This document shows, piece after piece, positions 1-9,627 of a stretch of DNA of 64,000 nucleotides (its first letter is position 1; every line of letters starts with the position of its first letter). Under the pieces are notes generated by a model. It saw nothing but the letters and a program-made list of their open reading frames with translations. It ran no database searches and was not told the origin of the DNA. The position numbers were made by a program, and so were the translations under genes. This DNA is from Lachnospiraceae bacterium MD308 (GTDB taxonomy: Bacteria > Bacillota > Clostridia > Lachnospirales > Lachnospiraceae): NCBI GenBank assembly GCA_010206225.2, contig VIQU02000015.1:1-64000 (forward strand), in the 5' to 3' direction.

Positions 1-107
1 CCATGTTATCTGTATGCCAAGAAGATTGTCCTTACTGGCATTTGGCGAATAATTACATTTTACATTTTCAAGATGGACGTTCACTGCCAAAGCACTGCAA
101 TTAATTG
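1..107 (+). CDS. 3' end of an upstream CDS (partial), ...MLSVCQEDCPYWHLANNYILHFQDGRSLPKHCN*
   Basis: Open reading frame running in from the window edge and ending at taa about 105-107; no recognisable domain. Confidence 0.3.
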
Positions 108-338
108 AGAAACATTACTAATCTAATAAATTTGAGAAAGGAAATGGAAACTATGAATATTTTGCAAAAAAGCTATGATTCTGAAGGTATATTAGGAGCA
201 GGAAATATTGCAGTTGGATGGATTAATTATTTCGACTGCGGAAAGCCGCTTCCGGGAGAATATGTTTTTGAAGTCAAAGCCCGCGGCTGGCAGTCAGTGA
301 ACGTTATTACAGCAGTAAAAACAATCACAATACCTTAG
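105..338 (+). CDS. Hypothetical protein (start may be internal, about 153)
   Basis: ORF track; co-directional with the next ORF; no recognised domain. Confidence 0.4.
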   Translation: MRNITNLINLRKEMETMNILQKSYDSEGILGAGNIAVGWINYFDCGKPLPGEYVFEVKARGWQSVNVITAVKTITIP

Positions 339-352
339 GGGAGGATATCAGT

Positions 353-952
353 ATGACTATTGGCAGTATTACTCTAGGTGGAGCCGGAAGATTCGGCTAT
401 CAGACACAACAATATACGTCGGGGAAAGCGTCAGGAATGTCTCTCAGGAACCGCTATTATTTTGGGCATGCAGGTATTTATTCGGACAGACCAATACATG
501 TATACAAAGATGCCTTATATACCACAGGTGGCGGAGACAACGGGCAGGAGCTGCATCTTAATTATGATGAAAGTTCAACGGAAGAAAACCCCGTGATAAA
601 AGCATGGGGAGTAGATTCAAGAGGGAAGGAATATGAGGAACTGATCTATGTCAATCAGGTAGATCCCCGCAATGCGACGATAGCGGAGATGAAGGCTCTG
701 GAAGCCCACCTGAAGAAGCAGGGAGACAGTGTGCTTACAGCTCAGATTCCACGAGTTGGAGGCGGAAATTTTATCGGGGAAGCTTTGAGTGGATTTGACG
801 TACATGAAAAGATTAATTTTATCCAGCTTTTTAATGAGGTGGCGGATAAGGCGATGGAACCGGACAATGCAGCAGGTCTCCGCCTTGATGCAGACCGGTT
901 TCTGTATCTGTGGATGAATAAAGAGAAGGAATTGATTGAAGGGCTGTCATAG
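353..952 (+). CDS. Hypothetical protein, 199 aa
   Basis: ORF with upstream ggggagg SD-like sequence; protein-like composition; no family recognised. Confidence 0.6.
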   Translation: MTIGSITLGGAGRFGYQTQQYTSGKASGMSLRNRYYFGHAGIYSDRPIHVYKDALYTTGGGDNGQELHLNYDESSTEENPVIKAWGVDSRGKEYEELIYVNQVDPRNATIAEMKALEAHLKKQGDSVLTAQIPRVGGGNFIGEALSGFDVHEKINFIQLFNEVADKAMEPDNAAGLRLDADRFLYLWMNKEKELIEGLS

Positions 953-1008
953 GTTTTTATGATGGGAGCTCTCTGCAAAGCGGTATACTAAAGGTGCTGA
1001 ATAAAGTT

Positions 1009-1395
1009 TTAGGGGGATTGAAGTTTATAAAGCTCGTTCGACAGACTGAATTTCAACCTCTTAGTGTACCGCTTATTGTTTCCGTCGCTTTTTGATGAGG
1101 ATGCAGGACAGCCAACATTTTTGTAAGAGGTTGCCTCGGCTTGTACTTTTTCAATATGATAATATACACGCACTAAACGTTTACCCACTTGTTTTTTATA
1201 ATCGGTAATGTATCCTTTTTCAATGAGTTTATATAAGGCTGGATACATGGAGCCTTCCGGAACAACCAAATAGCCATCAGAGAGAGTTTGGATCAACTGG
1301 GATAATTGATAACCATAGCAATCTGCTTTCTCATTTAAAATGTGAAGCAACAGCATTTCAAGTGCTCCTTTTTTGAAATTGTTTTGTGTGCGCAT
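1009..1395 (-). CDS. PadR-family transcriptional regulator, C-terminus apparently abnormal
   Basis: N-terminal PadR wHTH (KGALEMLLLHILNEKADCYGYQLSQLI...GSMYPALYKLIEKGYI); after YYHIEK the sequence stops looking like PadR. Confidence 0.65.
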   Translation of the reverse strand: MRTQNNFKKGALEMLLLHILNEKADCYGYQLSQLIQTLSDGYLVVPEGSMYPALYKLIEKGYITDYKKQVGKRLVRVYYHIEKVQAEATSYKNVGCPASSSKSDGNNKRYTKRLKFSLSNELYKLQSP

Positions 1396-1614
1396 ATAGA
1401 CCGGTCTCCATTTCTCTTGTTCCTTATTATATACGGGGTGTTTCCATTAACTATATAATTTATTGGAAAACTGGCCTGGTCAGCTTAAGCATGTGAGTGT
1501 ACATAAATTGAAAGTCTGGAAGGAGACATCCCATGTTACCCGCAGAATTTACATAAGATTTAGCATATTGAAACTTCTATGCCAAGGACTGATGTTTTTT
1601 GTCGATGATATATA

Positions 1615-1761
1615 GATATTCCTGTATCCAAAATCAGGAAATGTAGGGTTAGATCTTCCAAATGTACAAATTACTTTGGAAAATATGAAAATAGTGTTTT
1701 ATAAGTGGAATCCAGAGGGAATTTTGAGCAGTGGTTAGAAGAAAATAAGAAAGAACAGTAG
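1615..1761 (+). pseudogene. Frameshifted gene remnant
   Basis: FLYPKSGNVGLDLPNVQITLENMKIVFYKWNPEG in one frame continues as FEQWLEENKKEQ* in another. Confidence 0.3.
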
Positions 1762-1829
1762 AGAATAACAGAAAATTACATAGACGGAATGAAAGGCATA
1801 TGCAGCGGAGCACATGCCTTTTCTTTTGG

Positions 1830-2393
1830 CTAAATATTCAGCAAACCGGCAATATCAGAGAAATTGATGTACAAATCATCATAGATATTAACCTTAATTG
1901 TAGAATCAAAGGAATATTGAACATTGAGCATATTTCTCTCAAAATAGTTAACCGTCACAGTCTTACGGCGTGGATCTACAATCCAATATTCACGGACTTC
2001 AGCATTTTTGTAGTAATAGAGTTTGCGGATATAATCATCTGACGGATTCCCTGGGGAAACAATCTCAATGATGAAGTCTGGGGCACCATTGCAGCGCTTA
2101 CCATCTAGCTTGTCCTTATCACACACAATCATGATGTCAGGCTGGACAATGGTAAGCAGCTCCGTAGAAAGCTTCACATCGAATGGAGCCGGGAATACTT
2201 GGCATCCTCCGCCCTTCTTCCGTATATGATTGCGGATAGAGACAAGCAGTTCTGTGAGAATAGTCTGGTGATCTTGTGATGGACTGGCCATGTAATAAAT
2301 CTGTCCGTCAAAGACTTCTGCTCTTGTATCCTCCGGGAGTGCTTCATATTCTTCCAGAGTGGTAATGATAGGTTGTGGTTGTAATGCTGACAT
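1830..2393 (-). CDS. Uma2-family (DUF820) putative restriction endonuclease-like protein
   Basis: Pattern TLEEYEALPEDTRAEVFDGQIYYMASPS...VQPDIMIVCDKDKLDGKRCNGAPDFIIEIVSPGN typical of Uma2. Confidence 0.85.
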   Translation of the reverse strand: MSALQPQPIITTLEEYEALPEDTRAEVFDGQIYYMASPSQDHQTILTELLVSIRNHIRKKGGGCQVFPAPFDVKLSTELLTIVQPDIMIVCDKDKLDGKRCNGAPDFIIEIVSPGNPSDDYIRKLYYYKNAEVREYWIVDPRRKTVTVNYFERNMLNVQYSFDSTIKVNIYDDLYINFSDIAGLLNI

Positions 2394-2413
2394 GGCAACA
2401 CTTCCTTTCCGAA

Positions 2414-2683
2414 TTACTTTTTGCTTAATTCATCAGCGAGTACTCCACTGATATGCATAATTTCTCCCCTTTCTGAACTAGTGTCAGGTACATGCTCCAT
2501 GATATCACCAGGTTGGCAATTAAAAGCTGTACATATACGGTCTAAGACTTTAGGGGAAATACCTTCCCCTTTACCCATTGCTGCTATTGTTGTAGGAGAT
2601 GCTTTGATTAATATACGGAAATTTTCTTTAGTCATTTTTTTGTCTATTAGTAATTTCCATAGTTTGTCATAAGAAAAAGCCAT
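2414..2683 (-). CDS. XRE/Cro-type helix-turn-helix regulator (89 aa)
   Basis: MAFSYDKLWKLLIDKKMTKENFRILIKASPTTIAAMGKGEGISPKVLDRICTAFNCQPGDIMEHVPD; start trimmed from the longer ORF using the SD gaaaggaag. Confidence 0.8.
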   Translation of the reverse strand: MAFSYDKLWKLLIDKKMTKENFRILIKASPTTIAAMGKGEGISPKVLDRICTAFNCQPGDIMEHVPDTSSERGEIMHISGVLADELSKK

Positions 2684-2943
2684 TTGCTCACTTCCTTTCG
2701 GTAATTGTATTATAGTGGATGCTTCTATATAATGCAATAATAAATCTACAAAAAAATATAGATAATCTATAAAAAGCATACTTATTCTACATAATAATAT
2801 AGAATAAATACATAAAGATAAAGAAAAACGAAACCGGGAAAGCCGAAAGCACTTGAAACTATGAATCATATCACTGTGAGCCGCCCGCGAGCAGGCAATA
2901 GCCAGGAAGATGCTCATGGGGTTGCATGAAAGGAGAACACGTC

Positions 2944-3093
2944 ATGACGGAGAGAATGATTGAGAACAGAGTTAAAAAGCTGCAGACTATTGAAGCGAAA
3001 ATGAAAGAGCTGGAAGCCCAGACGGAGAAATTGAAAGCCGAGATTAAGGCAGATTTAGAGGGAAAAGGAGTCGATGAATCAAACGTGGTGTAA
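2944..3093 (+). CDS. Short coiled-coil-like protein (49 aa), possible mobile-element remnant
   Basis: MTERMIENRVKKLQTIEAKMKELEAQTEKLKAEIKADLEGKGVDESNVV* preceded by aaaggagaac SD. Confidence 0.45.
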   Translation: MTERMIENRVKKLQTIEAKMKELEAQTEKLKAEIKADLEGKGVDESNVV

Positions 3094-3206
3094 AATACCA
3101 GAATGTGATATATGAAAGTCTTGTAAATACTGGAAATATTGGCTGTCTGAGAAAAATATATATTGTTCCATGAGAATAATGTATAATATATTTTAACAGA
3201 GTTATT

Positions 3207-3917
3207 ATGCGAAAAAGGGAGGCGTTTGATTTGCAGAAACTGTTACTTCTTGAAGACGATATTAGTCTGATTGACGGTCTGACATATTCTCTGAAGAAAA
3301 ATGGATTCGATGTAGATGTTGCCAGAACGATAAAGGAGGCAGAAAAACGGATTGCGAAGAGCAGCGATTTTGATATCCTTCTTTTTGATGTGACACTGCC
3401 GGATGGGAATGGATTTACCTTGTGTGAGAAGCTCAGGGAATCTGGAAACCAGGTTCCTATCATTTTCCTGACGGCATCCGATGAGGAAACAAGCGTAATT
3501 CGTGGTCTTGACTGCGGAGGGGATGATTATATTACAAAACCGTTCAGGCTTGGAGAATTGTGTTCCCGTATCCGCGCGCTACTGCGGCGCAGTAATAGGA
3601 AGAATGAGGAAGGGAATATCCTGCGTTCGGGTGATCTGACGGTAAACCTTGCAGAAGGGAAAGTATTCTTAGGAGATAAATTGGCAGAGTTTACAGGGGC
3701 AGAATACAGGCTTCTCTGTCTGCTGCTGCAAAACAGCGGGAGTGTTCTTACCCGTGGGATGATTCTGGACAAACTGTGGGACGGCGCAGGGAACTTTGTG
3801 GATAATAACACACTGTCCGTATATATACGCCGCCTGCGTGAAAAACTGGAGAAGAACCCGTCTCGGCCGGAACATCTGAAAACGGTCCGGGGATTTGGAT
3901 ACCAGTGGGAGGAGTGA
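3207..3917 (+). CDS. OmpR/PhoB-type response regulator (start may be TTG 3231)
   Basis: Receiver motifs LLLEDD, DILLFDVTLPDGNG, PIIFLTA, KPF; C-terminal winged helix ending VRGFGYQWEE. Confidence 0.93.
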   Translation: MRKREAFDLQKLLLLEDDISLIDGLTYSLKKNGFDVDVARTIKEAEKRIAKSSDFDILLFDVTLPDGNGFTLCEKLRESGNQVPIIFLTASDEETSVIRGLDCGGDDYITKPFRLGELCSRIRALLRRSNRKNEEGNILRSGDLTVNLAEGKVFLGDKLAEFTGAEYRLLCLLLQNSGSVLTRGMILDKLWDGAGNFVDNNTLSVYIRRLREKLEKNPSRPEHLKTVRGFGYQWEE

Positions 3918-3922
3918 GAAGT

Positions 3923-5152
3923 TTGAAATTTCTATATGAAAGGCAGACACGAAGGTTTTATCTGTTTCTTGTAGTGATTTGTTTGCTGCAGATCTTCGTT
4001 TTGGGAATCTGCGGCATTTTTCAGGCACAGGATATCAGAAGAATTCTTATAAAACGCGAGCTTGCGGCAGCTTCTTATTTGTTGGAACAGGAAGTTTCAC
4101 CTGCGCTGGTAGTTTCTGCGTGGAATCATGTGGAGGTAACGGAAGAAGGGAAACAACTGTTGGAAACCATCGGACATACAGAACATACGCAGAGTTATTT
4201 ACTGCTGCCCGCAGAACAAACGTCTGTTTGGTGGATTGCAGCGCTGCTTTCTGCAGGTCTGGTGTTTGCGATTATGGTGTTGGGCGGTACGGGATTGTTT
4301 TTGCGAAGAAGAGAGCAGATGTATGAGAGTATAGAAACGGTGATTGCAGAGTATGACCAGAACCGGTTTGAAAACCATCTGCCCGCAGGAGAAACAGGGG
4401 CAATTTTCCAGTTGTTTGGCAGTATTGAACAGCTTGCTATGTCGCTGCAGGCAAAGAGTGAGATGGAACATAAAGCAAAGATGTTTTTAAGAGATATGAT
4501 ATCGAATATTTCACATCAGCTAAAAACGCCTCTTGCAGCTCTAAATATGTATATGGAGATCATAAAGGAGGAGCCGGAGAATGAAGAAACGGTGGAGATT
4601 TTTTCTCGGAAATCCATGAAATCTCTGGAACGGATGGAGCAGTTAATACAGTCTCTTTTAAAAATGGCGCGTCTGGATACTGGGAATATAGTTTTTGAAA
4701 AACGGGAGTGTTTTGCTGCAGAAGTCGCAGGGCAGGCAGTGAACGATCTGCTGGAACGCGCGAAGCAGGAGGGAAAAGAGATTTTGATAGACGGCAGGCC
4801 AGAGGAGAGACTGCTCTGCGATCAGGAGTGGACGAAAGAGGCGGTTGGGAATCTTATAAAAAATGCGCTCGATCATACGGAAACAGGAGATGTTATCCGT
4901 GTATCGTGGAAAAGAACCCCTGCAGTTTTTCGCATGACAGTAGAAGATAACGGGTCAGGCATTGCGCAGGAGGACATCCATCATATTTTTAAACAGTTTT
5001 ATCGGAGCCGGTCTTCCAGTGACCGGCAGGGGACAGGGCTTGGTCTTTCACTGGCGAAGTCAATTGTGGAAGGTCAGGGAGGTAATCTGTCTGTGGAGAG
5101 CAGGCTGGGAGAGGGGAGTGTATTCTGGCTGACCTTTCTTACGAATCTGTAA
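3923..5152 (+). CDS. Sensor histidine kinase
   Basis: Two TM segments, H-box MISNISHQLKTPLAALNMYMEII, N-box NLIKNALDHT, G1/G2 DNGSGIAQEDI, GTGLGLSLAK. Confidence 0.93.
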   Translation: MKFLYERQTRRFYLFLVVICLLQIFVLGICGIFQAQDIRRILIKRELAAASYLLEQEVSPALVVSAWNHVEVTEEGKQLLETIGHTEHTQSYLLLPAEQTSVWWIAALLSAGLVFAIMVLGGTGLFLRRREQMYESIETVIAEYDQNRFENHLPAGETGAIFQLFGSIEQLAMSLQAKSEMEHKAKMFLRDMISNISHQLKTPLAALNMYMEIIKEEPENEETVEIFSRKSMKSLERMEQLIQSLLKMARLDTGNIVFEKRECFAAEVAGQAVNDLLERAKQEGKEILIDGRPEERLLCDQEWTKEAVGNLIKNALDHTETGDVIRVSWKRTPAVFRMTVEDNGSGIAQEDIHHIFKQFYRSRSSSDRQGTGLGLSLAKSIVEGQGGNLSVESRLGEGSVFWLTFLTNL

Positions 5153-5237
5153 GCTTCCATTCACCGGAATGTAAGGTTAAGATGCTATTCTTTTTTGTAC
5201 ATCCAAAAAAGAATAGTTGAGAAAGGCAGGGGATTGT

Positions 5238-5921
5238 ATGGAAATATTAAAAGTAGAAAATCTCTGTAAGGTTTATGGAAGCGGGGAGGCCCGTGTAGAC
5301 GCGTTAAAGAATGTTTCTTTATCCATGCAGAAAGGAGAATTCGGAGCGGTCGTCGGAGCATCCGGTTCTGGGAAAAGCACGCTTCTGAACTGTATTGGCG
5401 GGCTGGATGAGGCAAACTCTGGAAACGTATTTTTAAATGGAAGAAACATATTTGCGATGGGGGAAAATGAACGGACAGTCTTCCGCAGACAGAATATCGG
5501 GTTTATTTTTCAGTCCTTTCATCTGATTCCAGAGCTTGATGTAGAGCAGAACATTATCTTCCCGCTTCTGTTAGATTACAAGAAACCGAATCAGGAACGG
5601 GTGGATGAGATTTTAGAGGTACTGGGGCTTACGAACAGACGGAAGCATTTGCCGGGACAGCTTTCTGGCGGACAGCAGCAGCGGGTGGCCATAGGGCGTG
5701 CTTTGATTACGAGGCCGGCGCTGGTCCTGGCGGACGAGCCGACCGGGAATCTGGATTCCCAGAGCAGTCAGGATGTAATGGATCTTTTGTGCAAGGCGTC
5801 ACGGCATTATCAGCAGACTGTTTTAATGATTACCCATAATATGAACCTGACGTCCCAGGCAGACCGGGTGTTCCAGGTTACGGACGGAGAGCTTAGTGAG
5901 CTGGGAGGTGTGTCGGATTGA
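5238..5921 (+). CDS. ABC transporter ATP-binding protein (BceA/LolD-like)
   Basis: Walker [10 protein letters not shown], signature LSGGQQQR, Walker [14 protein letters not shown]. Confidence 0.94.
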   Translation: MEILKVENLCKVYGSGEARVDALKNVSLSMQKGEFGAVVGASGSGKSTLLNCIGGLDEANSGNVFLNGRNIFAMGENERTVFRRQNIGFIFQSFHLIPELDVEQNIIFPLLLDYKKPNQERVDEILEVLGLTNRRKHLPGQLSGGQQQRVAIGRALITRPALVLADEPTGNLDSQSSQDVMDLLCKASRHYQQTVLMITHNMNLTSQADRVFQVTDGELSELGGVSD

Positions 5922-8284
5922 AGCATTATCTGGATTTGATACAAATATCGGCGAAACAGCATAAGAAACAGAACCGGATGACCAGGCTCTGCATCGTGCT
6001 GGCAGTGTTTCTGGTCACGGTGATCTTTGGGATGGCGGATATGGAGATTCGTTCCCAGATGATACAGGCGGTTAAGAGCGATGGAAGCTGGCATGCAGGT
6101 TTTTTGGTGGATGAAGAACAGGGAGCGCTTTTGAAAGCACGGCCGGAGGTGGAACATATCGCGCGGTATGGGGTGCTGAATTATCATCTGCGAGACGGTT
6201 ATCGGATTGAGGGAATCGAGACGGCAATCTGTGGGTTTGACAAAGAGCTTTTGGAAATGTTTCCAGCAGCGGAGCTTACAGAGGGAACATTTCCGGAAAA
6301 TACCGAAGAGGCAGTTCTGAATGAGAGTGCAAAGGCCCGGCTGGGCGTGCAGGTGGGAGATACTGTCAGCATGGCAACTCCTCAGGGGGAGATGAAGCAG
6401 TATCATATTACCGGGATTACGAAAGATACGGCATTAGAGGCAGAGCATGACGCGTTTGGTATGTATCTGAATACGGACGGATTTTCTGCATTGCGGCCGG
6501 AAGAAACTAAATCGGCACAGGAAGTGCTTTATTATGTGGAGTTTCGGAAGTTTTGTAATATCCAGAAAGCAATCCGTGAGATCAGCGCGCAGTTTGGCCT
6601 GAAAGAGGAACAGGTGCGTCAGAATGTAAAGGTTCTTATGCTAATGTTTCAGAGCCAAGATACCTACATCCTGCAGCTATATTTTGTGGCGGCAGTTTTG
6701 GCGGCGTTAGTCGTGATTGCAGGAATCTTTATGATTACAGCAAGTATGAACAGTAATATCGCACGGCGGACAGAATTCTTTGGTATGATGAGATGCCTTG
6801 GAGCAACCGGAAAGCAAGTGATCCGATTTGTGCGAAGAGAAGCGCTCAGCTGGTGCAGGACGGCCATTCCAGCGGGCATTATTGCGGGGATTTGTATGGT
6901 ATGGGTTCTTTGTGGAATGCTGCGTTGTCTAAGCCCGGGGCTTTTTGAAGGGTTGCCGGTGTTCGGAGTCAGTTATATAGCGGTCGCAGCCGGAATGATC
7001 GTGGGATTCGTTACTGTACTTCTGGCTGCAAGGTCTCCGGCTAAGCGTGCCGCGAAAGTGTCTCCGTTAACAGCAGTTTCCGGAAATGCAGGAACCGTGC
7101 AGGCAGTGAAAAGGACGGCAAATACACGGATTTTTAAAGTGGATATGGCGTTGGGGGTTCATCATGCTTCTGGAAGTAAGAAGAATTTCCTTTTGGTAAC
7201 AGGTTCTTTTGCATTCAGCATTATTCTGTTCCTTGCATTTAGCACAGCTATTGATTTTATGCATCATGCGCTTACGCCGCTTCGTGCGTCCGCTCCCGAT
7301 CTTTATATTTATAAGGAAGATTATACTAATCAGATTCCGTCAGGGCTTGATGAAGTAATCAGAAAATACCCGGGCGTGAAGCGTGCATTTGGCAGGGGTT
7401 ATGCAGAGTTTATGATTCCAGGGGAAGGGAGTACGCTTATCGTGATTTCTTATGATGACCAGCAATTTCAGTGGGCAAAGGATTCTCTGATTGAGGGAAA
7501 TCTTCAGGATGCGATAGATGGAAAAGGAATGCTTTCCGTACATCGGGAAGGGAATACATTTGCCGCAGGCAGCAATGTCACGGTATCGGCAGGCGGCAGG
7601 GAGCAGGAAGCTTCCATAGTCGGTATCCTTGGAGATGTTCCGTACAGTTATGGAGTAGACGGTAATACAGACAGTATGACAGGAATGGCAGTCTGTTCGG
7701 AAGAATTGTTCCGGAAACTGACAGGGGAAGACGGGTATGCGGTTCTTGATGTACAGCTTAATCGGGATGCAACGGATTCACAGGTGCAGGAAATCCGCAA
7801 GGTAATGGAACAGGAATGTGGCAGTAGTGTCGCATTTTCTGACAAACGGATCGGAAACAAAGAAACGAAAGGGGCGAGCTATTCGATGTCCGTATTTCTC
7901 TATGGTTTTTTGGCAGTGATTGCTCTGATTGGTTTCTTTAATATCATCAATAACATTGCCATGAGCGTGTCGGCGCGGATGAGGGAGTATGGCGCGATGC
8001 GGGCGATTGGAATGACCGTGCGGCAGTTAAACAGGATGGTATTGGGTGAGACAATGACCTATACGGTCTTTGGTGTTTTTTTAGGATGTGTGATTGGGCT
8101 GCCTCTTAATAAGGTTCTGTTCCAAAACCTTGTGACTTCCAGATGGGGAGATGAATGGAGCGTTCCGGGATGGGAGCTTTTGGTGATTGTGTTCATTATG
8201 CTTGGTTCTGTATGTCTGGCAGTTATGGGGCCGGCGAAGCAGATCAAGAAAATGACGGTGGTGGATACAATAAGCAGGGAGTAA
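5918..8284 (+). CDS. ABC transporter permease, FtsX/MacB-like (BceB-type context)
   Basis: Overlaps the ATPase stop (ATGA-type); two FtsX-like TM blocks including AMSVSARMREYGAMRAIGMTVRQL. Confidence 0.92.
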   Translation: MKHYLDLIQISAKQHKKQNRMTRLCIVLAVFLVTVIFGMADMEIRSQMIQAVKSDGSWHAGFLVDEEQGALLKARPEVEHIARYGVLNYHLRDGYRIEGIETAICGFDKELLEMFPAAELTEGTFPENTEEAVLNESAKARLGVQVGDTVSMATPQGEMKQYHITGITKDTALEAEHDAFGMYLNTDGFSALRPEETKSAQEVLYYVEFRKFCNIQKAIREISAQFGLKEEQVRQNVKVLMLMFQSQDTYILQLYFVAAVLAALVVIAGIFMITASMNSNIARRTEFFGMMRCLGATGKQVIRFVRREALSWCRTAIPAGIIAGICMVWVLCGMLRCLSPGLFEGLPVFGVSYIAVAAGMIVGFVTVLLAARSPAKRAAKVSPLTAVSGNAGTVQAVKRTANTRIFKVDMALGVHHASGSKKNFLLVTGSFAFSIILFLAFSTAIDFMHHALTPLRASAPDLYIYKEDYTNQIPSGLDEVIRKYPGVKRAFGRGYAEFMIPGEGSTLIVISYDDQQFQWAKDSLIEGNLQDAIDGKGMLSVHREGNTFAAGSNVTVSAGGREQEASIVGILGDVPYSYGVDGNTDSMTGMAVCSEELFRKLTGEDGYAVLDVQLNRDATDSQVQEIRKVMEQECGSSVAFSDKRIGNKETKGASYSMSVFLYGFLAVIALIGFFNIINNIAMSVSARMREYGAMRAIGMTVRQLNRMVLGETMTYTVFGVFLGCVIGLPLNKVLFQNLVTSRWGDEWSVPGWELLVIVFIMLGSVCLAVMGPAKQIKKMTVVDTISRE

Positions 8285-8363
8285 AAAGACGGTAAGATTT
8301 CGGATATCGGAGGCACTGAAAGCGGGGCTGGTATTTTTTCTTATGCTGCGGTGAAACTCTGCG

Positions 8364-8507
8364 TTGCAAGTGCCTCTGTCAGAGCTGGTATCCACAGGTA
8401 AGAAACTTAGTTCGAAATTATCGGATTTTTATCTGATGGACAGCCTTTCTGTAGAGGAAAATATCATGCTTCCATGGGTATATATTAATAATTGCAGGGT
8501 AAATAAG
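8364..8507 (+). pseudogene. Remnant of a BceA-type ABC ATPase (Q-loop region)
   Basis: KLSDFYLMDSLSVEENIMLPWVYINN resembles the VFQDFxLMDSLTVxENIMLPLxxx segment of BceA-type ATPases; no Walker motifs remain. Confidence 0.5.
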
Positions 8508-8924
8508 ATGACAGTAAGATTGATGGAGAAACAAGATAAGGATTTTGTGATGAGCATTGATAAGCATGTTGATGATACTGGGTATGATAGACGTGTTTAT
8601 ACAAAAACGGGTTATATAATGTGGGAGAACGATATACCGGTCGGGATGATGCATTATAGTGTTTTGTGGGATAATCTTCCTTTTTTGAACTTTATATTTG
8701 TTGATGAAAAATATAGAAATAAGGGCTTTGCTTCGCAGGCACTTGCTTTTTGGGAAAATGAAATGAAACAGCAGAGCTATAAGATGACTCTGATTTCAAC
8801 ACAGGCTGACGAAGAAGCGCAACATTTATATCGAAAGCTCGGGTATATCGATTGCGGCGGACTGGTATTTTCTCATACGCCGTTTGACCAGCCCATGGAA
8901 CTGTTTTTTAGAAAAGTGTTGTAG
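8508..8924 (+). CDS. GNAT-family N-acetyltransferase
   Basis: FLNFIFVDEKYRNKGFASQALAFWENEM (acetyl-CoA loop) and HLYRKLGY. Confidence 0.85.
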   Translation: MTVRLMEKQDKDFVMSIDKHVDDTGYDRRVYTKTGYIMWENDIPVGMMHYSVLWDNLPFLNFIFVDEKYRNKGFASQALAFWENEMKQQSYKMTLISTQADEEAQHLYRKLGYIDCGGLVFSHTPFDQPMELFFRKVL

Positions 8925-8940
8925 TAACAGACTGGAAGTA

Positions 8941-9627
8941 TCATGCTAATCCGCACTTTTTATATGTAATAGAAAACAGTACGGCTGCAATAAGTATATT
9001 CACTATAATAATACAAATATTTTCTGCCTTGAGTTGAAGATTAGTTACTTGACCAAGGCTGATCTGCTCTGTAAAAGTGAATTTGGCTATTTTTGCAATA
9101 GTGGTATTAAATAATGACAGCATGGGCATAAAAGAGAAAAACATCATAACAGGTAGTGTGACTGATGTAGCCATCATTTGCGTATGGCTATATGTGCCTA
9201 TCGTTGTTCCCGCTAATAATGAAGCCAGAATACCTATAGCCATAATGCTCATAAAGGTAATGTTTCCCTGTGGTTTGTAACCGCCGGCTGTACAGATTAC
9301 GACTGCTCCGATCATACATATAACCCAAACATAAATGCCAATTCCCAATAAATATTCATAAGGTCTTACATTTGACATAATCAATACCCTTAGTGTGTTT
9401 TTTTCTTTTTCTTCTGCTATGATAGCTGCTATACTCGTCAATGGAGCCATCCCTATGTACATCGTAGCAAACAGATTTACAAAGAAATTTTCTGGCATTC
9501 CATCTATCGCTATTGTGTGATTCATGATCAAAGTAAGCATGGGAAACATGATGAATTGAATCAGTACAGTCTTATTTTTTAATGTATCTTTCAGTTGTTT
9601 TTTTATGATCGCAATAGTATTATTCAT
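8941..9627 (-). CDS. ABC-2 type transporter permease
   Basis: Multi-TM protein MNNTIAIIKKQLKDTLKNKTVLIQF...; overlaps the ATPase gene. Confidence 0.85.
   Translation of the reverse strand: MNNTIAIIKKQLKDTLKNKTVLIQFIMFPMLTLIMNHTIAIDGMPENFFVNLFATMYIGMAPLTSIAAIIAEEKEKNTLRVLIMSNVRPYEYLLGIGIYVWVICMIGAVVICTAGGYKPQGNITFMSIMAIGILASLLAGTTIGTYSHTQMMATSVTLPVMMFFSFMPMLSLFNTTIAKIAKFTFTEQISLGQVTNLQLKAENICIIIVNILIAAVLFSITYKKCGLA

Noticed and set aside
5810-6406. 198-aa minus-strand ORF
   Set aside because: Antisense to the ABC ATPase/permease pair, no domain
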